NCBI RefSeq assembly: GCF_964275005.1 | Contig: NC_092701.1 | Location: 32,817,919 to 32,881,918, forward strand | DNA from: Diadema setosum | Lineage: Eukaryota > Echinodermata > Echinoidea > Diadematoida > Diadematidae | Direction of reading: 5' to 3' | Length of the DNA stretch: 64,000 nt | Shown here: piece after piece, positions 41,901 to 48,034 of the stretch | How the letters are laid out: every line of letters starts with the position of its first letter | Numbering within the stretch: position 1 is the stretch's first letter | Notes under the pieces: generated by a model | Databases searched by the model: none | What the model saw: the letters and a program-made list of their open reading frames with translations, nothing else | What the model was told of the DNA's origin: nothing | Made by a program: the position numbers and the translations under genes

Positions 41901-44900
41901 TGTTTCAGCAACACTGTAAAGAGTTGCTCGGTGTTTCATGCATAGGGAGACATATAGACCGTATCATAGCAGGTGCTCACAATAATCCCCTGCTTGTGCT
42001 GTCATTAAAGGACAAGTTCACCTTCATTAACATAAGGATTGAGAGAATGTAGCAATATTAGTAGAACACATCATTGAAAGTTTGAGGAAAATCGGACAAT
42101 CCGTTCAAAAATTATGAATTTTTGAAGTTTTTGTGCAGTCACCGCTGGATGAGAAGACTACTGCAGTGTATGATGTCACATGCGTACAACAATATAAGGA
42201 AAATATAAAGAGAATTTCACAAAATTTCATCTTTTGAAAAAAGTACACATTCCCTTGACTTGTTACTGACATATGTTATGGGTAATATTATTCCCATTGC
42301 CTTTAGAAAGAGGCAAGTCAAGTGCTCTTTTATTATGCGAAAAAAGTGAAAATATGTTGAATTTTCTTTACATTTTCTTTATACTGTTGTACTCTTATGA
42401 CATCACGAGCCTTATTAGTCTCCTCATCCAGCGGTTGCAACACAAAAATTTTAAAAATTCATAACTTTTGCATCGATTGTCCAATTTTCCTCAAACTTTC
42501 ACTGATGTGTTGTACTAATATTGCTGCATTCTCTCAATCCTTATGTTAATGAAGGTGAACTTGTCCTTTAAAGCAGGAAGCAGAAAACCTTCTTGACTCC
42601 TATGTAAGCTTTGAGTTGAGCCCATAAATCACAGCTAAGCTCAGAGAGGACAACTAGAGGCTATGCAAATATTAGGCATTGGTTTGATTGATTGCTTTAC
42701 TGATTAGTGCAGCCTCACGGAGCACATTGCTGATGGGCTGAAAGTACACTATCTTTTTCACCTGTCTGTTCCCACAATTGTATCGGTGTGTACACTGTAC
42801 AAATGTATGTGCAAGAAATGTATTTCATACCTTGTCAATACAGGGGACCAAAGGCATTATGCATTCAGATTATCTGTTCAAACATACATGAATATGTCCA
42901 TAGGGATGTCTGTGTGTGTGTGTGTCTGCTTGTCTGTTGGTCCATCAATCTTCCCACCCCATATTGTGATTGGAGAAAAACTCTATATTGGATTTTATCA
43001 GTACTTGTCAGCAAGATTGGCTGATCAGAATTTGGGCTAAATCCCTTTGCGTCCAAGGTTACAGGTCTTTCAATGCAAATGTCATTTTGCAGTCAGAGGT
43101 ACAGCCAAGAATGACAAATAGTAACAGGATTTGCCAGGAAGGATTTTTTAAAGGAATCAACAGTTATCTGTGTGAACCATTTTGGCGAATGTCCAAGGCC
43201 AAAGTCAAAGGTCAATTTAACAAGAAATGCCACCTCAGCCCTGAATGTCCAGCGATAATATAGTTCCATAGGAAGGAAATACATATGGTTTAGGGCAAAG
43301 TTTCTTAAGTGTGTAGGGTCAAAGGTTATCAAGTCTGTTGAAAGTGTGTACATATGCATAAGAAGTGCTGCTGTTGAATGAAGTCACTTACAATGAGATG
43401 ATGATGAATATGTAGAGATGTCAAAAAATACTACATAACTTTATGAAAAAGACATGATTTTGTTCTTATCAATAAAATCCAGAAATGAACAAAAAATATG
43501 TAGAGGTGACTTATATGATGCACTTACTTCGGGCAAACTATTTCTTCCACCACTCATTCCTCTGTCCCTGATTAGTTGCAGAGAATCACCCGAGGGTTGT
43601 CCAGGTGATGTCACCCGAGCACTTGAAGAACGTTGTGCTGGCTGCGGGACCCGCCCAGTTTGGCATGGACCTGAATGAGAACTTTGCAGTAAGTGGGAGA
43701 TTTGCAGGGATGGTTGTCGTGATGATGTCTGTTGCCATGGCAACTCATAGATGGGTTTTGTTCCAAGGACAAGTTTCTTTGTATGGAATTAAATGTTGTT
43801 AAACCCCATACATGAGAAAGCCATTGCAAGTGAGACATTGCTTGATTTAATGTTAATATGTTTATTTGTTGTTTTGTTTCACCACCAGAAAGAACTCTCT
43901 TTTATTTCACTTGCCTTTTTGCATTTTTTCTTTCATTCTTTGTTTTGATAGGAGACAAAGTTCTTTCTGTCTTCAAAATTGGCAAGAATTAATGTTTGGA
44001 ATTGAATAGAGTGTAGATTGTGAAAGATGGCCGTCATGATTCATGTTATGAGCACAATTTAATCATCTCAAATCTTCTTAAATTCAATTCAGTGTCAATT
44101 TTACAGTGACTCTCAGTTTTGATGACAACATTGTAATTCTATTCTTTCAAGTGTAACACAACTTGGCTAAATGATTCAAGTATCAGGTTCTTTCACGTTT
44201 TAGCTACGAATGCAACCCCTGGCAGATAATGACCACAATTCATCTAGTAATAATTATAAACATTTTTCTGTCCCAGGCTGTTGGTGAGTTAGTGGTCGCG
44301 GAGCCACTGACCGCCTGCTCGGACATCACCAACGGTCACCTGATGCAGGGAAAGATTGTCATCGTGTCACGAGGAGACTGCATGTTCATTGAGAAGGTGG
44401 GGAATCAATCCCTGCTCATCTGTGTAGCTTTTATGTCATCATGATATACTGCAAAACACAATATTTTTGTGGCATGAAATTTTCCCGAATGGGAGTCATC
44501 GGCCTTGTTCACAGCGTGAAATTTTCCCCAGGTTGCCTCCAACATTCAGTGCATATAGTGTGGACAAGATCTTCAGCATGCATTTTGATTTCGCGAAACT
44601 TGGCTCTCGCGAACTTTTATTCGCGAAATTAAAATGCACGCCAACATTGCTCGTTTTACAGTATGCAAATTTATTCCAAATTACAGAAGTATTAGCTTAT
44701 CTTTTTCTGAATGACCTTACTTTTTCATACATTTGAAAAAGAAAAACGACATTACTCGCATATGTGTGTAATTTCTTTTGTCTTGCTCCATTCCATTTCA
44801 TTATGATAATTGATTATGAATTTTTCATTCATTATATTATTTCTCTTCCATTGTTTCATGACATGTTTTGATATTTCAAAACCATCTGATTCTTGAAATT

Positions 44901-47900
44901 CAAACTTCCCTCCTTGATCCTTACCCTGACCCTTTCCCATTATCTTTTTTTTGTGTTGGCAGTATGCTGAGTCTTATGTTTTCTTATGGCTCAGCCCTAA
45001 AGGGAGCTGAAGGCATTATTTTTCAAATTAGTTAAAAAAAAAAAAAAAAAAATCAAATCAATGTAGTATCATTGTCCTATGATAGGAAAACCAGATCTCA
45101 TGTCTCTGCAAAGACTTAATGCATGATATCAACAGCCAGGTAACTTTCCCTAACTTGAATAATTTCCTACAATGTTCTGCTATTATGGAGAACAACATTT
45201 TTCAACATCAAATGCTGTCCTTTCAAGGCATTTTCTAATCAAATTTCAGTAATGCAGTCATTCTCACCAGTGCAATTCAAATGTGATTGCACCAGTTTTC
45301 ACTGCTCATAAGAACCCAGAAGTAGATTTTCAGGAGACACGTAGTATAACCTCACTCTTGACTTGTCTTCCCCTCCACGACTTTGCCGGCCAGGCGAGGC
45401 AACTGGAGCAGCTTGGAGCCCACGGCGGCATCGTCATCGACAACGTGCCGGACACGAGCAGCGACACGGCGGCCATGTTCGCCATGTCTGGGGATGGCAC
45501 CGACGACGTCAACATCCCCATGGTGTTCCTCTTCACCAAGGAGGGGCGGATCCTGATGGATGCCATCCAGGACCACAAGACCGTCGAGGTCCTCCTACTC
45601 GACAAGGCCAAGACTCTGGGTGAGTTTGATCAGCTGACCTGGGGGAATTCCCTTACCCAAATATTACTGTAAAACCGATGATTTTACGGCATGAAATTGT
45701 CACAAGTTGCCTCTAACATTCAATGCATATAGTGTAGACAAGAACTTTTGCATGCATTTTAATTTCACGAATCTTGGCTCTCGCGAAATTTGCGAAATTA
45801 AAATGCACGCGAACATTCCTCGCTTTACAGTATTGAATACAGCATATATTTAGCAAGTCTAATCTTTCACAACTTGCTGCTTCCTGACAATTCTGTGAGA
45901 GGTTAAATTCGCGATTGTGAAGTACGCAGGTACAGTACTGAATGGGAAAATGCATGCATGCACCACACATTCGTGTAGGGATCAGAGTTAAAATTTTCGC
46001 ATGTTTATAATTTTGTGAATACCACCTTACTCGCAAAAGTTGTGAAAATAAAAACCTTGTGTAATATTCAGAGTTTACAGTAACAGTGTCTTTCCCTAGC
46101 CTCTCCATGTGCCTTTCTTTTCATGTGATGATTCATAGATATGATGAAATGCCACAACCTGCAGTTATGTCACATCACAGAATGACTTATGTACTGTGTG
46201 CACCATATATTTTGCAGGGCTTCATTTTCATGAATTTCGCTAGTTGGGTGTTATATGCGAATTGAACAACACACAGAAATATTAACTCTAATCCTGACAT
46301 GAATGCCATGTGCACATGTACACTTCTCCACCCATTGCTGTACTCTTCGACTGTGAATTAAACTCGTGAAATCATCCGGAACTCACTATTCATGACAAAT
46401 TAAGACTGACAGCATAGATGGCTTTTACAATAGTCCCTACATTCGAGACCTGTGCATTTATTGCAAGTCATTTCTAGGGCATGTATAGGTCTCAAGAGCA
46501 TAAATGCTATCTTTGTGCCTATTGATTACAACCCATTAGTAATCAGCTCTCTTACCTTGCGTGGGTTCTATGACAACTATCCCCTGGACAATTACCCCGG
46601 ACCCTTCTCGTGACCCTAAATATAATCCAGATCCTGACCTTAACCAATATCCTAACCCTAATCCCAGTTCCTGAACCTAATCCTATCACTAAATGGTGTT
46701 TAGCTTGTCCTGGTACGCTTGTATATAGTTACGAAACAGATGCATACAATATCATTTGTGAGAGGAAGAGTACAGGAACAGTGCATGACGACCCCCTGTG
46801 CAGAGATTCTTTTGATTTGAAATTTCTTTTCCGTGTGTCACTACATATGTGTATATATTATCCTCTCTTCCCAGCGGAACTGAATGAAATCTGGGGGCAC
46901 TATCACACCAGCAATGCCGACAGGCCCCTGCTGCGGGTACGGGCCGAGGTGGAGAAGGTCCAGGTCTCTTCCTGTGAGGATGGAGCCGATGAAGACGACG
47001 AGCCAGATTATTCGAGCCAGGACATCGACGGCTATGACGAGGATGGAGATGAAGAGTTTGAATGCCCCGCCCAGAAGCAGCCACCCCTGGGGCAGCCAGT
47101 GGATGTCATGGAGCACCATCCAGGATGGCGGGAGAGAGCCCAGGAGGTGTGGACAGAGAGGGGCCAGGCCTCCGACGAGATGCAGAAGGCGATGGAGTTC
47201 GCGAAGCAGCTCAAGCAATTTTCCCTCACCAAGAGTGAAATAGAGAAGCTCCTGAACCAGCCAGGAGCTCTCGGCCACGGAGGAAGCTTTGTCGCCGACA
47301 TGCAGGCCAAAGTGGACGCGCTGATGAAACAGTACCATCAGGTCAACGGAGAAGCAAAGCAGCGCCTCAGGAAGGATGCGTCCACCTTCCTGTCCAGCAG
47401 CACTCCACCTCAGCTGCAGGCAGCGTTTGACAACATACTGAAATTATATACAGAGACACCGGACGGTCAGGAGTTTCGTGCAGAAAGGGCGGAGAGCGCT
47501 CTGAAGCATGGCATCGACGCGTATGACAACTTCCAGGTGGACCCTAGTGCGCTGTCCGCCCTTGGAGACCTCCCGGAAGGGGTCATGGAGAATATAGTGG
47601 AGGAGTACATCAAGATGGAGAGTGTGAGGTTAGGGATGGACAAGGTCAACCCTCTGCATCGAATGCAGGAGCATGAAGAGGTGCAGCAAGCAAACTTAGC
47701 TTTCAATTCAAATCAGGACGCCAGTAGGACTAAGTCCATATCGCCTGCCGGAGTAGCAGATGAGCAAAATGTTGGTGAGAGCAAGGAGTCTGACACGAGA
47801 ACTGCCGCGAGCCATCAGGCGTCTTCAAATGTGGCGGAAGGGGAGCATATACGACAGCCAGCCCCACAGGGGGATACAGAGTCGGGTCCAGAGAGTAAAA

Positions 47901-48034
47901 GCGCCGTGGATCCCCAGTGGAAGCACAGGCAGGAGATGTTGCAGCAGCGCCGCCAACAGCTGGAGCGGCAGATGGACGCTAATCGCGCTAAGCAGGAGAG
48001 GAAAGAGGAGGAGGAGGCAAAGGAAAAACTATGA
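1570..48034 (+). CDS. EDEM3: EDEM3, ER degradation-enhancing alpha-mannosidase-like protein 3 (20 coding exons)
   Basis: Coding exons read from GT/AG boundaries: 1570-1676, 28241-28286, 29176-29276, 31404-31556, 32232-32385, 32936-33058, 33889-33994, 34435-34532, 35514-35639, 36383-36466, 37009-37092, 37406-37530, 38206-38383, 39809-39978, 40641-40776, 41482-41563, 43582-43688, 44277-44396, 45394-45619, 46875-48034. All phases agree, giving 1,161 residues. The protein trims mannose from N-glycans of misfolded ER glycoproteins, marking them for ER-associated degradation. Visible parts are a signal peptide (about 1-27), a GH47 domain (about 36-490) with [10 protein letters not shown], the catalytic-acid context VFETNIRV (Glu129) and TTEAHLLPL, and a PA domain (about 640-770) with [10 protein letters not shown] and MAGDG-like MSGDG. 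The acidic tail follows (776-1161). Human EDEM3 is shorter (932 residues) and ends KDEL; this protein ends AKEKL. Family identity is certain. Exon 1 and the weak donor after 32385 (GTTCGT) are the least certain points. Confidence 0.93.
2101..2641 (+). repeat. Left terminal inverted repeat of the 23-kb unit
   Basis: Reverse-complementary to 24683-25205. By eye the outermost ~285 bases match exactly; the inner half differs by roughly ten substitutions and a few small indels. The outer 110 bases are a string of short hairpins: an AAAATCGC/GCGATTTT pair, CCTGCATATATGCAGG, and the 18-bp palindrome ACCTGCGAATTCGCAGGT near 2190. A related ACCTGCGAATTCGCG motif recurs near 2437. These could be binding sites for a transposition protein. 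Confidence 0.85.
2788..3032. repeat. Cluster of CATGGAG/CTCCATG motifs
   Basis: Nine copies of CATGGAG or its complement CTCCATG occur in about 245 bases, several paired as short palindromes (for example CATGGAGCTCCATG at about 2971-2984). The cluster sits just inside the left terminal repeat of the 23-kb unit. No reading frame is associated with it. Confidence 0.6.
3033..4672. other. Non-coding interior of the 23-kb unit
   Basis: AT-rich sequence without a credible gene. It contains an A run (3720-3735) and an 18-base G run (about 3764-3781) followed by a C-rich patch, as at the edges of other repeats here. Short frames near 3437-3828 come from these low-complexity runs. Confidence 0.5.
4681..5082. 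mobile_element. hAT-like miniature element with internal G/C runs
   Basis: The ends CAGAGGCGG (4681) and CCGCCCCTG (ending 5082) form a short hAT-type inverted repeat. They are flanked by AAGAGTAC (4673-4680) and AAGAGTAT (5083-5090), an 8-bp target duplication with one difference. Inside are a long G run at the left, a long C run at the right, and about seven tandem copies of an AAAGTGCCCCTTTT-type unit. The frames across it are low-complexity artefacts. Confidence 0.7.
5091..5429. other. Unassigned sequence
   Basis: No gene or repeat recognised between the hAT-like element and the integrase fossil. Confidence 0.4.
5430..6243 (+). mobile_element. Old Ty3/gypsy-type retroelement fossil (integrase region)
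   Basis: Translation of this + strand stretch resembles the end of the RNase H linker, the zinc-binding H2C2 region and part of the integrase core of a Ty3/gypsy-type pol. It belongs to a different family from the younger element next door and is in the opposite orientation. It is a broken fragment with a few breaks and no recognisable LTRs. The younger 8.4-kb element is inserted into it at 6244; a short trace of the fossil appears to resume just right of 14685 before a CA repeat. Clearly older than its insert. Confidence 0.8.
6244..7076 (-). repeat. 3' LTR of the young Ty3/gypsy element
   Basis: 833 bp, starting TGTAACACTC and ending GGATCTTACA on the + strand, matching 13849-14681 throughout on inspection. 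A TTTATT near 6500 is AATAAA on the element's strand, a possible poly(A) signal. No clear polypurine tract was recognised just inside this LTR. Confidence 0.93.
7077..7698 (-). other. Non-coding stretch between pol and the 3' LTR
   Basis: About 620 bases after the pol stop. AT-rich, with no envelope-like or other frame of note. Confidence 0.5.
7699..11583 (-). CDS. pol: Pol polyprotein of the Ty3/gypsy element
   Basis: A 1,294-residue open frame from its first methionine. In order: aspartic protease with [10 protein letters not shown] (about residue 14), reverse transcriptase with YLDD (about 440), RNase H with TDAS (about 575), integrase with an H2C2 zinc region (about 890-930), and a DDE core including [10 protein letters not shown] and [14 protein letters not shown]. 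It ends in a proline-rich tail. This machinery would process the polyprotein, copy RNA to DNA and integrate it. Pol is in a different frame from gag, an arrangement common in this group and usually bridged by programmed frameshifting. Confidence 0.92.
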   Translation of the reverse strand: MISIGSTAIHALIDTGATVSLIGEQLRFSLPSLSSRPYLSLPTPIKAVSGDVLDTLGSILVDFSSHSAQFSHHFQVARGIHPQVILGWDFLCAHQACLDLNQGSISLSSISLRLVEPALTVPLVVSAVVDVEVVIPPWSETVLPISLGETFVNSSSDIDGVLEPTNELPVVVACTLSSVVDGAIPVRVANPTSSSITLYPGMPLGEFHPLLGRSGEQYCASNVTQPIPSTNSHTSPSFDLSSTSLTSDECAQVTALLNEYADVFSQSADDYGRTDLVQHVIPTDTAPPIRQRAYRTSPNIRQEIKQQCDRLLEAGVIEPSSSPWSSPVVMVKKKSGSYRFCVDYRKLNRVTCPDSHPLPRIDDTLDALAGNVYFSTIDLSSGYWQVAMDPDDKPKTAFTTGTDLYQFTVMPMGLRNAPSTFQRLMQLVLRGLHWDSVLVYLDDIIIFGRTFDEKLGRLRAVFDRLRSAGLKLRPDKCTFFQKVLPDPTNIDKVRSWPTPRNVTELRAFLGLCSYYRRFVKNFAHVARSLYALTMKGALFEWSDECGKAFRTLRDTLTSPPIMSFPVFSEPFTLHTDASNFAVGAVLTQRLNGKEHVIAYASRALSHTERRWSTYDRELWAIVWSVRHFRHYLLTSPFTIITDHKPLVGLRRLPVGHDSGTATSRRSRWALELETFDWVIEHRDGARHANADALSRVPPPPEPPEPPIISVVSIPPSHSLPPLSSPPPISSSSCSCHHSSPVSPPPTQTDNPAVTTDPTPSLPSQTATPPGNLDTLCASLLADGHRLHQAQQSDPTLSKVMSWIRSGSIPPRSAIPRYEIPLRKFHSELERLEIHDGLLCRIRRLPSGAMNRQVVIPHSLTPLVLSILHGGPLSGHFSADKVLQKADQMCYWPGMRSDIADFCNRCLPCQVRRNPVPAHRAPLKPIPSSRPFQRIGVDITELPLTPRANRYVLVVVDYFTKYVNLYPMPNQTATSVADCLFDNFICQHGIPDSIHSDQGRQFESNLMTRLCTKLGISKTRTTPYHPQSDGLVERHNRTLKLELGKRLSSALTDWDLVLSQHQFAYNTTPNSTTGFTPFFLVHGREASTPLSVLTSSDPVATSHTPDDYATTLLHRLHSAFEHADAKTERARHSQKAHYDRTTRFIPYEVGDKVLVTVPTREKLSAKWKGPYRIMRKDDNGILYHLSDLSNPSSPPKVLHYNRLKPYLEPTSQPTPPFTPNPPSPPTSEEQVVFHIPVFPFPTYSSSQPTAEAPSLSPPPPLPPSHDAHARNHDPHTHTRSGRLIKRPDFYGIPLY
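11673..12908 (-). CDS. gag: Gag protein of the Ty3/gypsy element
   Basis: 411 residues. The N-terminal part (about 25-190) matches the retrotransposon gag capsid pattern, with [17 protein letters not shown] and a later [13 protein letters not shown]. The C-terminal half is very rich in Arg, Ser, Tyr and Asp with repeated RRRDDVQ-like motifs. No CCHC zinc knuckle is visible, so RNA binding may depend on the arginine-rich tail. The gene would form the particle shell of the element. Confidence 0.88.
   Translation of the reverse strand: MVTFTMPDSDIGSTSPSLPGAFVPISFPPSFSGDGTTDFRQWCRRLEVAIDACPNSDNIDMAKMLGSRLQGAAFAVWDAFPAATKQDFKKAKEQLERIFSRQDEITSFRRMLNARPRQPNEPLEVFLSELNRLTTLAFPKLDTAAREDEIFRRFVAGLSPDMQAKCHEHGARNTDEALSIAQRIERASESLKFSSPFSSQPNHNHVAATATAPGDPLDKILQRIDSLQLSVHALQSQYDSFQNAQSDASRSRPRYRPDYTRSHSRDRYRSPSAHDRHDRFYGDTYHRQSYPRPRSPTPDRRHYSPMPPSRGRSPSPYPTRRHSNNYTADPYSRDYPASPRDSPRYSYSSRYSDDRRHDDRRRDDVQSRDSEDRRRDDVQYRHRSQSPSSRSMPSAMRRNSPARVSFQNQGN
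12909..13848 (-). other. 5' leader of the Ty3/gypsy element
   Basis: About 940 bases between the 5' LTR and gag with no significant frame. Contains a short palindrome (TATCGTACAATTGTACGATA) near 13662-13681. Confidence 0.5.
13831..13847 (-). promoter_or_regulatory. Probable primer binding site of the Ty3/gypsy element
   Basis: Reading the minus strand inward from the 5' LTR there is one base, then TGGTGGCAGCGGTGTAA. A TGG start next to the LTR is the normal place and form of a tRNA primer site. I do not assign the tRNA. Confidence 0.5.
13849..14681 (-). repeat. 5' LTR of the young Ty3/gypsy element
   Basis: 833 bp, the same length and apparently the same sequence as 6244-7076. Followed by CTAA, the right copy of the target duplication. 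Confidence 0.93.
14710..14742. repeat. (CA)n microsatellite
   Basis: About 16 CA units directly beside the trace of the older retroelement fossil. Confidence 0.9.
14743..15679. other. Unassigned sequence
   Basis: AT-rich, no gene or clear repeat recognised. Lies just downstream of the LINE 3' end. Confidence 0.4.
15680..17107 (-). mobile_element. 5'-truncated LINE (CR1/L2/Jockey-type reverse transcriptase)
   Basis: The minus strand from 17104 encodes the middle and end of a non-LTR reverse transcriptase: [41 protein letters not shown] and the catalytic LYADDTNIF. The frame is lost near 16,400-16,460 and resumes at 16397-16053; a stop follows SYPTRN. Beyond it the family's usual C-terminal sequence ([15 protein letters not shown]-like) can still be read to about 15897. 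The endonuclease and RT N-terminus are missing, so it is a dead 5'-truncated copy. The 3' end appears to be a TCA-rich simple repeat near 15680-15705. Confidence 0.85.
17433..17503 (+). repeat. Direct repeat copy 1
   Basis: CCAGATCCAATTTTCATGCC... ending CATTTCCAG. It recurs at 19139-19203 with a few differences and one 5-base length change. The flanks are unrelated. Confidence 0.7.
19139..19203 (+). repeat. Direct repeat copy 2
   Basis: Second copy of the repeat at 17433-17503, about 1.7 kb away. Confidence 0.7.
20274..20469. mobile_element. 196-bp inverted-repeat miniature element
   Basis: The ends GGCCCGAATTCTCAAAG and CTTTGAGAATTCGGGCC are perfect reverse complements and continue into GGAATAAC/GTTATTCC with little change. 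GTA adjoins both sides, a possible 3-bp target duplication. Several internal GGAATA/TATTCC palindromes. No coding capacity; class not assigned. Confidence 0.75.
20755..22450 (+). repeat. Satellite array, about nine units of ~200 bp
   Basis: Phrases such as AACGAACCTTCAGAATAAAG, GGAGTAACGAACCCTCAGAG, TTATTCCGAAATTTCACTGG and CAGAACGTTCGAAATAACAA recur in order. AACCTTCAG-type anchors fall near 20836, 21025, 21229, 21425, 21547, 21748, 21947, 22151 and 22343, so the period is about 190-204 bp with one unit shortened to about 122. Units are diverged. Each unit carries two related half-motifs (CTTCAG and CCTCAG), so it may be an older dimer. Confidence 0.9.
22451..24423. other. Non-coding interior of the 23-kb unit
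   Basis: AT-rich with several A and T homopolymers (for example 23930-23958) and a short CA repeat near 23150-23165. No credible gene. Confidence 0.5.
24424..24542. repeat. CTTGTCGGC repeats with palindrome
   Basis: ACCCTTGTCGGCAAGTT-type units occur three times in direct order. They are followed by CTTGTCGGCGCCGACAAG, a perfect 18-bp palindrome near 24517-24534. A related CACGCTTGTCGGCACT is at about 19967. Confidence 0.65.
24683..25205 (-). repeat. Right terminal inverted repeat of the 23-kb unit
   Basis: Reverse complement of 2101-2641; 523 bp because it lacks a ~13-bp segment and a few bases present on the left. Followed at once by GCTTTT, the right copy of the 6-bp target duplication. 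Confidence 0.85.
25416..26505. repeat. Composite dispersed repeat with ~323-bp internal tandem units
   Basis: Opens with a hairpin (GCTCACCTGAGCC/GGCTCAAGTGAGC), then a CGTCGTGCGTCGTCCGT-type minisatellite. Three to four tandem units of about 323 bp follow, each with TTCATCTTCTTCTTGA, CAAACTTGGCAGGTAG and GGGCACCATGCCCCACCCAG. It closes with CTCAGGTGAGCGC and GACCCGCGGGTCTCTTG. This layout resembles repeats I know from other marine invertebrate genomes. No real protein; frames are repeat translations. Confidence 0.75.
26506..28240. other. End of EDEM3 intron 1, simple repeats
   Basis: No gene. Holds a CA tract (27184-27214), ATG/GAT-rich simple repeats (about 27305-27430 and 27660-27735) and a short direct duplication (CTGTACTTTCAGCA near 27563 and 27614). 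A polypyrimidine stretch and TTCCAG at 28240 precede EDEM3 exon 2. Confidence 0.6.
29936..30878. mobile_element. pogo/Tigger-like non-autonomous element in EDEM3 intron 3
   Basis: The ends CAGTTAAACTCGCATAAGTCG and CGACTTAGGCGAGTTTAACTG are near-perfect inverted repeats flanked by TA on both sides (29934-29935, 30879-30880). TCGACTTA-type sub-repeats recur near both ends. 943 bp, no transposase frame. A TA target and CAGTT...AACTG ends fit the Tc1/mariner-pogo group. Confidence 0.75.
30918..30995. repeat. Possible degraded SINE fragment
   Basis: GTGCATTGCCCAGGAGCAGAA followed by GGATTCAATCCAGGGA resembles the body and tRNA B-box region of the SINE at 59059. Short and diverged. Confidence 0.25.
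35090..35270. mobile_element. Diverged TA-type miniature element in EDEM3 intron 8
   Basis: Shares TAGTGTAGACAAGAACT, AATCTTGGCTCTC and GGTTTTACAG with the elements at 44449 and 45667. The left end is uncertain. Confidence 0.5.
38394..38706 (+). repeat. Minisatellite, ~27-bp unit, just after EDEM3 exon 13
   Basis: About twelve copies of a TTTAGTGATGTCTTATGTATAAACC-type unit begin about ten bases after the exon 13 splice donor (38384). It lies wholly in the intron. Confidence 0.85.
39253..39674. mobile_element. pogo/Tigger-like miniature element in EDEM3 intron 13
   Basis: The ends CAGTTGAACCTCTTGTATCC and GGATAAGAGAGGTTCAACTG are inverted repeats flanked by TA (39251-39252, 39675-39676). 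Inside, TCCGGATAA-type motifs repeat. 422 bp, no coding capacity. The terminal CAGTTGAACCTC is typical of Tigger-like elements. Confidence 0.8.
40016..40397. repeat. (GGT)n-rich microsatellite in EDEM3 intron 14
   Basis: About 380 bases of GGT/GAT/GAG triplets starting some 40 bases after the exon 14 donor. It produces long frames on both strands (poly-Gly, poly-Val, poly-His, poly-Thr) that are artefacts. Confidence 0.95.
40757..41150 (+). repeat. Tandem partial duplication of the exon 15 donor region
   Basis: The end of exon 15 and its intron start (CTCATGCACACAGCCTCAAAT then GTAAGA, 40757-40782) are echoed at about 40888 as CTCATGCACGCAGCCTCAAAC then ATAAGA. The following sequence (AATGACCAGTTGACCATT ... 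AAGGGCTATATGAGATTCC) is echoed near 41010 and more weakly near 41090. The second copy has lost the GT donor, so it is a dead duplicate. Confidence 0.65.
42005..42571. mobile_element. piggyBac-like miniature element in EDEM3 intron 16
   Basis: AGGACAAGTTCACCTTCATTAACATAAGG and its complement, extending to about 150 bp of imperfect inverted repeat, bound 42009-42567. TTAA flanks both ends (42005-42008, 42568-42571), the piggyBac signature. No transposase frame. Confidence 0.8.
44449..44661. mobile_element. TA-flanked miniature element in EDEM3 intron 18
   Basis: CTGCAAAAC ... GTTTTACAG flanked by TA. Shares GTTGCCTCCAACATTCA, GCATATAGTGTGGACAAGA and AATTAAAATGCACGC with the copy at 45667. Tc1/mariner-like by target site. 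Confidence 0.65.
45667..45830. mobile_element. TA-flanked miniature element in EDEM3 intron 19
   Basis: CTGTAAAACC ... GCTTTACAG flanked by TA (45665-45666, 45831-45832). Same family as 44449-44661 and the diverged copy near 35090. Confidence 0.7.
45840..46079. mobile_element. Second miniature family, copy in EDEM3 intron 19
   Basis: CAGCATATATTTAGCAAGTC and the following landmarks (GGTTAAATTCGCGATTGTG, GCATGCATG, AATAAAAACC) match 51181-51414. It abuts the element ending at 45830. Confidence 0.6.
46875..48034 (+). CDS. EDEM3: EDEM3 exon 20: acidic, helical C-terminal tail
   Basis: Encodes residues 776-1161. After a short continuation of the luminal region comes an acidic block ([16 protein letters not shown] ... 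DEDGDEEFE, about 812-840). A long, probably helical region follows with [21 protein letters not shown], then a low-complexity Ser/Glu/Gln stretch. It ends with a charged coiled-coil-like segment ([19 protein letters not shown] ... EEEEAKEKL). The human tail is shorter and ends KDEL. No KDEL-type retrieval signal is encoded here, so ER retention would have to work another way. The exon starts after the acceptor CCCAG at 46874; the open frame upstream of it is intron. Confidence 0.88.

Noticed and set aside
46610-46874. Extension of the 46875-48034 frame to an upstream ATG
   Set aside because: The CCCAG acceptor at 46874 and the phase of exon 19 place the upstream part in the intron.
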